Part shown: piece by piece, positions 57,601 to 61,289 of the stretch
Position numbering within the stretch: position 1 is the stretch's first letter
How the letters are laid out: each line of letters starts with the position of its first letter
NCBI GenBank assembly: GCA_026874595.1
Contig: CM049320.1
Span: 8,745,464 to 8,809,463, forward strand
DNA from: Sipunculus nudus
Taxonomy: Eukaryota > Annelida > Sipuncula > Golfingiida > Sipunculidae
DNA: 64,000 nt
Reading direction: 5' to 3'
Program-made: the position numbers and the translations under genes
Notes under the pieces: model-generated
What the model was told of the DNA's origin: nothing
Seen by the model: the letters and a program-made list of their open reading frames with translations, nothing else
Databases searched by the model: none

Positions 57601-59755
57601 TTTCCTTAACTTGGTGTTAATTATATACTCTAGGTATTATAGATGTAATCATTTCTGGCTAATGATAATATTTTAAGATATGTCATAACAATATTTTGCT
57701 ATAAAGAAAAATATAGATTATTATTATTAAATGTACATTTAAGATATGTTCATGAATTATGACATCTTAAAACAAGAACAAAAATCCAATTTAGTAGTTT
57801 TTCACTGGTCTCTTATCATGTTTGAACCTTTTTACATTTATTTTCACATTTATTTTTTCTTTTTAATATTATATCAGGAGGACAGTGATGAAGATGAACC
57901 ACCCAAGGTAAATTTGAATTACCTGTTTCTCACACTTTACCTGACCTAGTCTGCTTAGCCTTATCAATATACCTTGCAATTTAATATATACAAGTAAGGC
58001 ATGCAGTGTCACCATAAATATATGTGAGCCTGTGCACATAACAAGATAGACAATATTTACACATATATTTTGCTATTTAAGGTAGATAAAGGGAGGATGT
58101 ATCTTCCCAATTGTGAAGTACCACATACATGATTTCTTTTGTAATTGTAAAGAAATGTAGCAGTTTGTGTCTGATATAACTAAAAGTAGGAAATATATTA
58201 ACTGGCCTTGTGGCTGTGTTGTCTTACCTGCATCCTCATTCAATAGATGATTTCACAAATAGGTCAATGACTTAAAATGCTCATGTCCTAAATGGGCTTC
58301 ATTGTCAAGGGATACTTTGGCACATCAGGAATGACAGACTTATTTAATTTTGTAAAAGGGGCAGAGAAATCTCAACCTAATTTTTTTCAGGAGATTTTAA
58401 GTTGAGATCTAAAATTAAAAATAAATTCAACTGAAGTGCATTAATTCACACAACAAGCTTCCAACATATCTAATTTCCAGCATAACATTTTGGTTTTCTT
58501 TGCCTAACATAACTCTCTCTTTAACTTTTGTTTATATTTGTTTTATTTATTCAGAAGGCTCCTGAGAAGAAAAAGGTAGAGTCAGAGTCAGACAAGTCAG
58601 AGTCTGAGGACGAGCCTCCACCAAAGGTATTAACAAACATACACACCATAGTAATACTTACACTCCATTCTCCATTATTTTTACTCTTTTAAAGGGGCCC
58701 AATCACCTATAAAGCATGTTGAGTTAACACGAAAAATAGCTCCTTCCTCTAAAATAAATCTGTACCAAAAATAAATCTATACTTAAAGTAAATCTGTCCA
58801 TCATGTGTCATAATGTGTGGAAAATGCCCTTATCTTTATGCAGGGGATGTGCAATGTATGTTTCTGACCTTTGGATTCTAAGTAAATACACATATACTTA
58901 GAATGCATATCACATCTTTATTCAGTGTGTGATAAAAAATGGTGAATTTGCTGCTGATTTCACTCTTTATTCATTCTTTATTTCAAAGAAACTTTTTTCT
59001 CTTTTTTAACGAGAGGACTTACTCGTTTTTTCAGTCATTTACCTTTGACAGGCCTATAGGGGATTTCATTAAGGATTCCCTCGATCTTGACCTTCCTGTT
59101 TCAGTTTGGTTGATTGATAAAAGTCGGGTTGATCATTGTTTTATTTTACTTACAGCCTGCTGCAGCACCAATGACCTTCAGAAAGTTCAAGAAAGCTTGG
59201 GTAAGTACAGGGCTGGCCTTCAGCATAATACAGCATTTTGTTGATGGAGGACCAGTGGAGGGACCTGCATTCTTTTATTGTTCTGCTGTTTTATGTTAAG
59301 ACTTTGAGATATTGTATACAAGTTTTGAAAAGTCACATCAATATTTATTTCATCTTTGTAATGTCCTCTGATCATTAAATGGATTATAACATATTTTATA
59401 CTATGTTTTATAATTTTGGTGTTTTTTTTTTTTAGAAATCAAATGGTTATCTTTAACTTGTTGTTTTTACAGGTAAATAAAGAAAAGAAAATGGGAGAGG
59501 CATATGTTGTATTTTTTCACATGATTTTAAACCTAGTAGCTAAAAGTCAAACTAACTCAGTGATATTGCATACAAGGTTATTTAATTTTGTAGTCAATTT
59601 GTGACTTTGTATGAAACTATGGGTTGAGAGGAGACAAGGAGTGCCATCTGTCTTCATTTAGCAGAACTAGGAGTACCTACTCTTTAAAAAGAAATCAAAT
59701 TATGACTTAGTGATTATTTTTACAGGAGAGTGATGAAGAACCAGACTGGGGTTAA
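62..59755 (+). CDS. Modular KEKE/DDW-repeat protein gene, 43 exons, 5' partial
   Basis: I see 43 short exons bounded by AG and GT, every one a whole number of codons in phase 0, together about 840 codons with one terminal TAA. Composition is dominated by Lys, Glu, Asp and Ser. Exons 1-5 are a charged leader. Exons 6-43 form 12 repeats of linker (K/E-rich, often LGGG at the start), basic-aromatic segment (DDTPTFKFKK or TFRKFKKPW) and acidic segment (SDDDDW or EDSDE). There is no signal peptide, membrane helix or enzyme motif in the visible part; the start codon and promoter lie upstream of base 1. KEKE-type runs and tiny in-frame exons recall triadin-like or PEVK-like disordered proteins, but the W-ended acidic repeat matches no family I know, so no function is given. 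Phase symmetry would allow any exon to be skipped in frame. Exon structure is well supported; identity is unknown. Confidence 0.88.
480..695 (+). CDS. Exon 2 (possible), Ser/Pro/Thr-rich insert
   Basis: 72 codons, phase 0-0, acceptor ctccaccag and donor GAG|gtaaaa. It encodes VSGFTSPPRQSNNIETPSPS and then a neutral stretch with FNIGRLLLKSAPP. Composition is unlike every other exon (almost no Lys/Glu runs), so it may be an alternatively used cassette or a false exon. The open frame in AT-rich DNA and matching phase argue for it. Confidence 0.55.
881..1042. mobile_element. Short TIR element (MITE), CAGNRGAACCCCAC ends
   Basis: The left end CAGGAGAACCCCAC and right end GTGGGGTTCCACTG are near-perfect inverted repeats about 160 bp apart, preceded by TA. 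The interior carries repeated 'gtggtc/ggaccaag' text. A related element is at 5632-5806. The pattern fits a small Tc1/pogo-type non-autonomous element. Confidence 0.5.
1146..1274 (+). CDS. Exon 3, Lys/Glu leader
   Basis: 43 codons, acceptor gactgctgcag, donor GAG|gtgaga. It starts ESEKEEVDEEITKDEAKEVK and continues into KKKKKKDEDEEEEE, a KEKE-type charged run. Confidence 0.87.
1676..2024 (+). mobile_element. tRNA-headed SINE, copy 1
   Basis: The head cttctgtggatcaggggta resembles a pol III A box and gagttggaatctc resembles a B box. A body of about 280 bp follows, shared with the copy at 6972-7353 (cagggcctgcaggtgcagtagtcaccaggcctggttaa block), and it ends in tagcattaaaa. It lies in the intron between exons 3 and 4 and is not a functional tRNA. 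Confidence 0.7.
2085..3850. repeat. 27-bp minisatellite, about 65 copies
   Basis: The unit is ctcaatgcaaagtctgagtc plus caggcca; later units carry ctcaagtccaagtctgag variants. About eleven nearly identical units sit at 2280-2580, and a diverged block around 2790-3050 recurs around 3535-3760 (higher-order copy). Because 27 is divisible by 3, several frames on both strands stay open for hundreds of bases, an arithmetic effect. Degenerate tail text continues to about 4035. Confidence 0.95.
4184..4264 (+). CDS. Exon 4, Lys-rich leader
   Basis: 27 codons: KKEDKEEEKEEKKEKTDEKK then KKKKVVK. Acceptor tatccccacag, donor AAG|gtagaa. Confidence 0.85.
4903..4941 (+). CDS. Exon 5, 13-residue Lys-rich exon
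   Basis: KKKAKEDKTKKDE between ttctgtttcag and gtgagt, 39 nt, phase 0. Confidence 0.85.
5010..5290. repeat. Degenerate GTTAACTGAACAG repeats
   Basis: At least six diverged copies of a motif like agttaactgaacagttcag separated by acac-rich text. The motif is itself partly palindromic (CTGAACtGTTCAG). It is intronic. Confidence 0.6.
5472..5510 (+). CDS. Exon 6, module 1 linker
   Basis: VDGEKEKKKEEKK, 39 nt, acceptor tatattcag, donor AAG|gtgaga. First linker directly preceding a basic-aromatic exon. Confidence 0.86.
5632..5806. mobile_element. Short TIR element, GTGGAA...TTCCAC ends
   Basis: Starts tagtggaatcctgcc and ends gggttccactg. The internal text (gaccaccccacaattacaacca) matches the family at 881-1042. 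A (TA)n tract follows at about 5876-5901. Confidence 0.45.
6217..6255 (+). CDS. Exon 7, module 1 basic-aromatic segment
   Basis: DDTPSFTFKKREI, 39 nt, acceptor ttttttatttcag, donor gtaagt. Founding example of the DDTPxFxFKK motif. Confidence 0.92.
6972..7353 (+). mobile_element. tRNA-headed SINE, copy 2
   Basis: The A-box-like tggatcaggggtagagca and B-box-like gtgagttcga are intact or nearly so; the body aligns with 1676-2024 and ends tagcattaaaaa. It is about 380 bp and intronic, in the same orientation as the gene. Confidence 0.72.
7464..7487 (+). CDS. Exon 8, module 1 acidic microexon
   Basis: VESDDDDW, exactly 24 nt, acceptor gttcctttcag, donor TGG|gtaagt. Confidence 0.92.
8034..8084 (+). 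CDS. Exon 9, module 2 linker
   Basis: LGGGAKEEVKEEKVEKK, 51 nt, acceptor attttgacag, donor AAG|gtaaac. First LGGG-type linker. Confidence 0.92.
9185..9223 (+). CDS. Exon 10, module 2 basic-aromatic segment
   Basis: DDTPTFKFKKPAF, 39 nt, acceptor tatattatag, donor gtaagt. Confidence 0.92.
9619..10110. repeat. (TA)n tract then CATCAT-rich degenerate microsatellite
   Basis: About 30 bases of (TA)n at 9619-9648 precede some 400 bases dominated by catcat/atcatc triplets (9690-10100) in the intron between exons 10 and 11. Confidence 0.75.
10128..10151 (+). CDS. Exon 11, module 2 acidic microexon
   Basis: ADSDDDDW, 24 nt, acceptor tattttgtag, donor TGG|gtgagt. Confidence 0.92.
10549..10617 (+). 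CDS. Exon 12, module 3 linker with weak donor
   Basis: 23 codons, LGGGDEKEEEKKEEKEEKKE then EKK, acceptor ttttttttag. The donor is gttgtg, poor against the gtaagt/gtgagt used elsewhere; the frame reaches TGA at once if not spliced here. Confidence 0.87.
10805..11266. mobile_element. About 460-bp dispersed element (MITE-like), copy 1
   Basis: This segment recurs at 32244-33131 in direct orientation, with long matching runs such as aaggtggtaggttgcatata and cttatctgacttgctgccag. The start ttaaagctgcccattcacct is roughly inverted at the far end of the other copy (gatgattggccccctt). It lies in the intron after an LGGG exon in both places, so intron paralogy is an alternative. Confidence 0.6.
11297..11332 (+). 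CDS. Exon 13, module 3 basic-aromatic segment
   Basis: DDTPTFKFKKPY, 36 nt (one residue shorter than its paralogs), acceptor gattttttttag, donor gtaagt. Confidence 0.92.
12572..12595 (+). CDS. Exon 14, module 3 acidic microexon
   Basis: EESDDDDW, 24 nt, acceptor taattctacag, donor TGG|gtgagt. Confidence 0.92.
13488..13547 (+). CDS. Exon 15, module 4 linker
   Basis: LGGGDEEKKEEKKEEKKEEK, 20 codons with a clean KKEE periodicity. Acceptor tgttcttacag, donor AAG|gtaagt. Confidence 0.92.
14937..17563. mobile_element. INE/'pearl'-like element with two long core repeats
   Basis: It follows TTTTT and starts with an imperfect hairpin, agctcagcagactatgagtc then atctgagct, followed by a cgtccgtctgtc tract. 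Two core units of about 680 and 610 bp follow (15046-15725 and 15726-16340; both contain 'gggcccaaacataatgca'). It ends cagctgagcgccgtgaccca then taggtcccttg, followed by T6. The termini match those of the 38036-45436 element. No transposase or Rep/helicase frame is visible, so it is non-autonomous. Class assignment is inference from structure. Confidence 0.65.
17962..18000 (+). CDS. Exon 16, module 4 basic-aromatic segment
   Basis: DDTPSFTFKSRTY, 39 nt, acceptor atttcccccag, donor gtaagt. KK is replaced by KSR. Confidence 0.92.
18001..19924 (+). other. Intron between exons 16 and 17
   Basis: AT-rich noncoding DNA. It has a (TGAA)n tract at 18954-18985 and a stretch near 19060-19200 (aatgcatgcatgatatactc, ggttgataatacac) that resembles 22715-22850 in the equivalent intron of module 5. 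No other feature seen. Confidence 0.6.
19925..19948 (+). CDS. Exon 17, module 4 acidic microexon
   Basis: DSDEEDDW, 24 nt, acceptor tcatacag, donor TGG|gtgagt. Confidence 0.92.
20787..20849 (+). CDS. Exon 18, module 5 linker
   Basis: LAGGDKDKKEEKKEEKKEEK plus K, 63 nt, acceptor gtcctaacag, donor AAG|gtaagt. Close paralog of exon 15 with LAGG instead of LGGG. Confidence 0.92.
21558..21596 (+). CDS. Exon 19, module 5 basic-aromatic segment
   Basis: DDTPAFKFKSRGY, 39 nt, acceptor tttgcccccag, donor gtaagt. Flanking intron text resembles that of exon 16. Confidence 0.92.
21597..23575 (+). other. Intron between exons 19 and 20
   Basis: AT-rich noncoding DNA with scattered A/T runs and (GAAA)n near 22476-22490. 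Apart from similarity to the module 4 intron near 22715-22850, I see nothing else. Confidence 0.55.
23576..23599 (+). CDS. Exon 20, module 5 acidic microexon
   Basis: DSDEDDDW, 24 nt, acceptor taattatatag after a long T run, donor TGG|gtgagt. Confidence 0.92.
24083..24142 (+). CDS. Exon 21, module 6 linker
   Basis: LAGDKEEEKKEEPKEEKIEK, 60 nt, acceptor tactttcag, donor AAG|gtaaag. The intron after it (about 24175-24640) carries weak repeats of 'gtaaaatatgtagaaagaac'. Confidence 0.9.
24934..24975 (+). CDS. Exon 22, module 6 basic-aromatic segment
   Basis: KDDTPSFTFKKRDY, 42 nt (one extra N-terminal Lys), acceptor tgtattccag, donor gtgagt. Confidence 0.92.
25712..25735 (+). CDS. Exon 23, module 6 acidic microexon
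   Basis: DSEEEDDW, 24 nt, acceptor tttaatattag, donor TGG|gtgagt. Confidence 0.92.
26018..26201. mobile_element. 184-bp pogo/Tigger-like MITE
   Basis: Left end cagtgaaacctcattgtgtc and right end gacacagtgaggtttcactg are inverted repeats of about 27 bp with few mismatches (tcgaactcg against cgactttga inside). TA follows the right end and TAA precedes the left. There is no coding capacity, so it is non-autonomous. It sits in the intron between exons 23 and 24. Confidence 0.75.
26202..27694 (+). other. Remainder of intron between exons 23 and 24
   Basis: Noncoding. A short 'caccatagtaacct' motif recurs around 27058-27115. I see no exon, RNA gene or mobile element. Confidence 0.5.
27695..27805 (+). 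CDS. Exon 24, module 7 linker part 1 (Ser-rich)
   Basis: 37 codons. It starts LAGDGDEKKDEKESSSSSDE, with acidic EEDEEEED and an AKSSKK end. Acceptor ggctaaatag (poor pyrimidine tract), donor AAG|gtaaga. First linker with a Ser run followed by acids, which would suit CK2-type phosphorylation (inference). Confidence 0.87.
28177..28251 (+). CDS. Exon 25, module 7 linker part 2
   Basis: LGGGSDVEEKKEEKKEVKKE then ESSSE, 25 codons, acceptor ccccatcatag, donor GAG|gtagct. Two linkers in a row (24, 25) suggest a module whose middle and acidic exons were lost, or a linker duplication. Confidence 0.88.
28252..29528 (+). other. Intron between exons 25 and 26
   Basis: Noncoding. Its last 70 bases (catagaaaccag onwards) align with the sequence before the dead exon at 33343. 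Nothing else recognised. Confidence 0.5.
29529..29567 (+). CDS. Exon 26, module 7 basic-aromatic segment (Arg type)
   Basis: RPTFGFRNFRRPR, 39 nt, acceptor cctgttccag, donor AGG|gtaaga. Marks the shift from FKFKK to FRNFRRP, leading to the later TFRKFKKPW type. Confidence 0.9.
30382..30405 (+). CDS. Exon 27, module 7 acidic microexon
   Basis: ESDEDDDW, 24 nt, acceptor taattcctcag, donor TGG|gtgagt. Confidence 0.92.
31339..31369. repeat. Perfect 12-bp hairpin, probable end of a repeat element
   Basis: ttatgtctcccc, loop of 7, ggggagacataa. Text after it (gtttggtctggcagccgcag) differs in composition from the intron. This looks like the 5' hairpin of an INE/Helitron-like relic; its far end is not found here. 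Confidence 0.5.
31505..31795. repeat. 54-bp tandem repeat, about 3 good plus diverged copies
   Basis: Core 'gatttccacaaagttcaa' recurs at 54-bp spacing (near 31527, 31581, 31635) with 'tcttgtgagaag' and 'tgagagatgag' between; flanking copies decay. The open minus-strand frame here reflects the 54 = 18 x 3 period. Confidence 0.8.
31924..32007 (+). CDS. Exon 28, module 8 linker
   Basis: 28 codons, LGGGDDKEEKKEDKEEEKEK then KKEDSSSE; acceptor atttgttgtag, donor GAA|gtaata. Ends SSSE like exon 25, so modules 7 and 8 are sister copies. Confidence 0.89.
32244..33131. mobile_element. MITE-like element, copy 2, interrupted
   Basis: Aligns with 10805-11266 across 32687-33131 and, more weakly, 32244-32270, with a 404-bp insertion between. 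Right end gatgattggcccccttta. It lies between exon 28 and the dead exon. Confidence 0.58.
32271..32674. mobile_element. 404-bp GC-rich insertion with 12-bp target duplication
   Basis: The segment is bounded by identical cttatgaaaaag at 32259-32270 and 32675-32686. It is far richer in G+C than its surroundings. A plus-strand frame is open from about 32413 past 32680 and contains MPFECRTPSCERHYFETQSP followed by CTCGFGHLD, a Cys/His-rich stretch. A 12-bp duplication suggests LINE-mediated retroposition of a transcript. I do not recognise the source; a degraded coding fragment or a SINE body are both possible. Confidence 0.65.
33343..33381 (+). pseudogene. Dead basic-aromatic exon of module 8
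   Basis: This 39-nt block aligns with exon 26 and reads HAPMTLRNFRRPW in the right phase with donor TGG|gtaaaa, but the acceptor dinucleotide is AA (gttgcaa|cat) where exon 26 has AG (gttccag|cga). Upstream text (catagaaacc) also aligns. An in-frame TGA at 33310-33312 and absence of any AG before 33361 rule out a nearby phase-0 rescue. Skipping it leaves exon 28 to 29 in frame. Confidence 0.72.
33708..33755 (+). CDS. Exon 29, module 8 acidic exon
   Basis: EDSEDDEDEEESDGEV, 48 nt, acceptor ctgttatccag, donor GTG|gtagga. Longer than the 24-nt type and without the terminal Trp. Confidence 0.87.
33756..35665 (+). other. Intron between exons 29 and 30, upstream of the tandem duplication
   Basis: Noncoding, AT-rich. 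It has repeated 'gtcagggaa' words near 34060 and 34475, a G16 run at 34100-34115, (CA)n at about 35237-35250, and a 'cagcattaaaaa' motif near 34688 like the SINE tail. No gene seen. Confidence 0.5.
35769..35831 (+). CDS. Exon 30, module 9 linker part 1
   Basis: ATSKKAEKKEESEEDESEEE plus K, 63 nt. Acceptor is T7 then attcag; the donor is the weak gtcaga. Confidence 0.87.
36253..36306 (+). CDS. Exon 31, module 9 linker part 2
   Basis: PKKKEEPKKEEEKKEEKK, 54 nt, acceptor tatactacag, donor AAG|gtaaat. Confidence 0.89.
36835..36873 (+). CDS. Exon 32, module 9 basic-aromatic segment
   Basis: DAVPTLRKFKKPW, 39 nt, acceptor ctttttcctag, donor TGG|gtgagt. The terminal Trp is now on this exon rather than on the acidic one. 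Confidence 0.91.
37796..37825 (+). CDS. Exon 33, module 9 acidic exon
   Basis: EDSDEEEADL, 30 nt, acceptor ttccattacag, donor TTG|gtaaga. Confidence 0.9.
38036..45436. mobile_element. 7.4-kb INE/'pearl'-like element, 338-bp tandem core
   Basis: It starts with hairpin agctcagctgactgaaagtc then atctgagct (38036-38064), followed by a ctgtccgt microsatellite (38082-38138). About 16 core units of 337-341 bp and three shorter ones follow; landmark words are 'ggcacaaatcgtaacgactg', 'gtaccccccaga' and 'ggtggcgccacctgtatt'. It ends gtcagctgagtg, hairpin TGACCCctGGGTCA (45419-45432) and cttg. CTCAGCTGAC at 38038-38047 is inverted as GTCAGCTGAG at 45404-45413. Extra 5' heads occur at 39107 and 40691. 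There is no long ORF, so it is non-autonomous. Termini plus T-tract target fit Helentron-associated INEs (inference). Confidence 0.75.
39232..40434. mobile_element. 1.2-kb TIR DNA element nested in the 7.4-kb element
   Basis: Terminal inverted repeats of 25 bp are perfect (ccgtaaaatctgtgaaattt... and its complement ending ...aaatttcacagattttacgg), flanked by TA at 39230-39231 and 40435-40436. The uninterrupted sister unit at 40815 reads tcttctTActtgac, confirming a TA target. The interior has two diverged copies of a block of about 110 bp (near 39594 and 39944) and no transposase frame. It fits a non-autonomous TA-targeting (Tc1/mariner-like) element. Confidence 0.88.
45447..45509 (+). CDS. 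Exon 34, module 10 linker part 1
   Basis: Same 21 residues as exon 30 (ATSKKAEKKEESEEDESEEE plus K). The acceptor attcag survives, but the original T7 tract is now the element's cacttg plus TTTT. The donor is again gtcaga. Confidence 0.84.
45932..45985 (+). CDS. Exon 35, module 10 linker part 2
   Basis: PKKKEEPKKVEEKKEEKK, identical to exon 31 except Glu to Val at position 10. Confidence 0.88.
46514..46552 (+). CDS. Exon 36, module 10 basic-aromatic segment
   Basis: DAVPTLRKFKKPW, same residues as exon 32 with one silent change (CCC to CCT). Confidence 0.9.
47478..47507 (+). CDS. Exon 37, module 10 acidic exon
   Basis: EDSDEEEADL, identical to exon 33. Confidence 0.89.
47932..48010 (-). 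mobile_element. MITE end, ctttaaaggggctcaatcac type, inverted copy
   Basis: On the minus strand this matches 58688-58766 (tttaaaggggcycaatcacc, gcatgtt, aaaatagct, aaataaatctgtacc). The outer boundary is not resolved; the element may reach back to about 47840. Confidence 0.55.
48135..48317 (+). CDS. Exon 38, module 11 linker (longest linker)
   Basis: 61 codons. It starts GSSDKKEEEKKEEKKKVVSE, has a Ser/Glu-rich middle with PKPAPKKKVVSSSSEDESEG and ends DKSE. Acceptor tttgctaataaag, donor GAG|gtatga. It contains two VVS...S(D/E) blocks and several possible CK2 sites (inference). G+C is higher than in neighbouring exons. Confidence 0.86.
48318..51128 (+). other. Intron after exon 38, before the satellite
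   Basis: Mostly AT-rich noncoding DNA. A compositionally distinct, G+C-richer patch at about 49750-50115 has an open minus-strand frame of 101 codons (49808-50113, includes SSWALQGLSKDWPRLSP); I do not recognise it. Confidence 0.5.
51129..55965. repeat. 62-bp satellite array, about 78 copies
   Basis: Consensus contains gtattctgggcttatttcca, tcaagtcctacaaaatcagt and tgcaaaaagtttcatatatg. Copies are head to tail without spacers. Higher-order copying is visible: a four-unit block of about 249 bp at 51182 repeats at 51431, and marker variants (gagtttgcaa; ctaggcttattttcataaag) recur at about 1057 and 559 bp. It fills more than half of the intron between exons 38 and 39. Open frames inside reflect the repeat. 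Confidence 0.97.
55966..56612 (+). other. End of intron between exons 38 and 39
   Basis: AT-rich noncoding DNA after the satellite; a 'gtgtgtggcagtagtggtg' word group lies near 56470-56590. Nothing else seen. Confidence 0.5.
56613..56666 (+). CDS. Exon 39, module 11 basic-aromatic segment
   Basis: KKKEPTPPPTFRRFRKPW, 54 nt, acceptor tgactgtag, donor TGG|gtaaac. A Pro-rich lead-in precedes the TFRRFRKPW core. Confidence 0.89.
56667..57877 (+). other. Intron between exons 39 and 40
   Basis: Strongly AT-rich, with many A and T runs. I see no exon, repeat array or element. Confidence 0.5.
57878..57907 (+). CDS. Exon 40, module 11 acidic exon
   Basis: EDSDEDEPPK, 30 nt, acceptor tattatatcag, donor AAG|gtaaat. 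Confidence 0.88.
58555..58626 (+). CDS. Exon 41, module 12 linker
   Basis: 24 codons, KAPEKKKVESESDKSESEDE then PPPK, acceptor tatttattcag, donor AAG|gtatta. DEPPPK echoes the DEPPK end of exon 40. Confidence 0.89.
58688..58766 (+). mobile_element. MITE end, tttaaaggggcccaatcacc type
   Basis: Matches the minus strand of 47932-48010 over about 80 bp. It starts at a TTTAAAGGGG terminus loosely like the ends of the 10805 and 32244 elements. The other end is not resolved. Confidence 0.55.
59156..59200 (+). CDS. Exon 42, module 12 basic-aromatic segment
   Basis: PAAAPMTFRKFKKAW, 45 nt, acceptor tttacttacag, donor TGG|gtaagt. Confidence 0.91.
59726..59755 (+). CDS. Exon 43, terminal acidic exon with stop
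   Basis: ESDEEPDWG followed by TAA (59753-59755), acceptor tatttttacag. Last acidic segment; Trp reappears and one Gly is added. Confidence 0.92.
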   Translation, partial: ESDEEPDWG

Positions 59756-60740
59756 AGGTCATGATACTGACCTTTCCATAAGGGGGCAAGAGGTCATGGG
59801 CTGAAAGGTCAAGAAGTACAATCACAGTTTTGTGCCAAAGGAAGATGATTTTGTGATATATGTAATCAGTGAACGAACCCTCCTGCTTGTAATTTAATTT
59901 TTAATCAACATGAACCAGATGAATACATTTTAATGGTGGTCCTTCTTACAAGTAAACTTAGCACTTGTCTTTATCAAACTAAGTCCCATGCAGCCTTCCA
60001 ACCGTGGCCAGATCATGCTTTTTTAATTTGTCAAAATGTACCCTTATTCCAATAAGCCAACATGCTTTTTACATGCTTATTCTGGTAATTTGGATCTCTT
60101 TTCTTAGATATATTTCAGATTTAATATTTATAATTTTATGTATAAAATAATATTCAACAGTTATATCATTAAATTTTATCTTGCCCAAGCCTGCAGGGCA
60201 AGATAAAATTTACATTTTTTGCAGCATCATTATTGGTTTAGGCGAATAATTTGTACATGATATTTGCTTATATATACATGTCTTTGCTTTATCATTCAAG
60301 TTAACATTGCTCAATCTCACTCAAGCTTTGCAGTTGTGTACACTTTAAATGAACTCAGTTTATATCTTATATATATAACTGTATACGATCATTGCTTTCA
60401 ACAGTGTTATTTCTTCTTGGTGATATATCACTAGTAGGTTTATGTACTCCTTATCTCAATCATCTGTGCATCATATACTACTTTGTGGTTTTAATTGCAA
60501 ATGTAATACACCTATTAAATATGTACAACAAAGTTAATTGTTTCTTTTTTTGTTGAAATTCCAGAAGGTATATAATAATGTATACTGAAATTACTGCTGT
60601 TAAAATGAGGCCATGGCTGCTAGTATGTGCAGGTCTGAATGAGTCCTTGAATCCTAGCTGCAAATTTTAAGTGATAATGAGCTAGGTCATGACCTCAGAG
60701 GTCTATGGCAAAGTGAGGTCCAGGTTTTCCTCTTGGGTTT
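59756..60740 (+). other. Probable 3' UTR and downstream DNA
   Basis: No further frame of the gene follows the stop. ATTAAA occurs at 60168-60173 beside a hairpin and again near 60512, but no poly(A) site can be fixed by eye. Several AGGTCA words occur just after the stop. Confidence 0.45.
60170..60212. promoter_or_regulatory. Perfect 17-bp inverted repeat, 9-nt loop
   Basis: Arms taaattttatcttgccc (60170-60186) and gggcaagataaaattta (60196-60212), loop aagcctgca. If transcribed it would form a stable hairpin in the 3' UTR; it could equally be a very short MITE relic. Function unknown. Confidence 0.6.
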
Positions 60741-60749
60741 TAGATGAGG

Positions 60750-61075
60750 GAAAATGAGGCCCTGCATGACCTTCAGGTCACATGCAGGCTTACTGAGAAT
60801 GAGGCCCTGACCTCTAGGTCACATGCCAACTTACTGAGAATGAGGCCCTGACCTCTAAGTCACATGCAGACTTACTGAATGAGGCTCTGACCAAGTCACA
60901 TGCAGACTTGCTGAGAATGAGGCCCTGACCTCTAAGTCACATGCAGACTGACTGAGAATGAGGCTCTGACCTCTAGGTTACATGCAGACTTGCTGAGAAT
61001 GAGGCTGCAACTTGTAAGCCACAGAACAAGTACCAGGCTATAACAGACTGAGAGTGAGGTTGTACCCTGTAAGTC
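60750..61075. repeat. 41-bp tandem repeat, about 8 copies
   Basis: Unit gaatgaggccctgacctcta ggtcacatgcagacttactga, diverging towards the right. The best copies contain TGACCTctAGGTCA (for example 60808-60821), an everted pair of AGGTCA half-sites. Confidence 0.85.
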
Positions 61076-61226
61076 ACACTAAAATGTTGCTGTAACATCA
61101 AGTTCTCAGAATAATATGATTTTGACTCAAAGGCCGGGAGACTGATTTTAATTAAATAGCATCAGGCAAATCTTGCTTGCAAACAGCCTTAAAAATATAC
61201 TAGTCATGTGTGCCCTTCTCAAAAAT

Positions 61227-61253
61227 GGGGGGGGGGGGGGGGGGGAGGGGGGG
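61227..61253. repeat. Poly-G tract
   Basis: G19, A, G7. A possible G-quadruplex former or an assembly-length-uncertain homopolymer. Confidence 0.9.
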
Positions 61254-61289
61254 ATTGATATTTGGCATCTATATTATAATCTGGGGTAG

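Noticed and set aside
59473-59604. Possible extra exon after ttgtttttacag at 59473 (VNKEKKMGEAYVVFF...)
   Set aside because: No donor follows in a plausible place, composition does not fit the module pattern, and exon 42 joins exon 43 in frame without it.
62-59755. Assignment to triadin, titin-PEVK, neurofilament or TMC families
   Set aside because: Only low-complexity composition is shared; no diagnostic domain or motif of those families is visible in the window.
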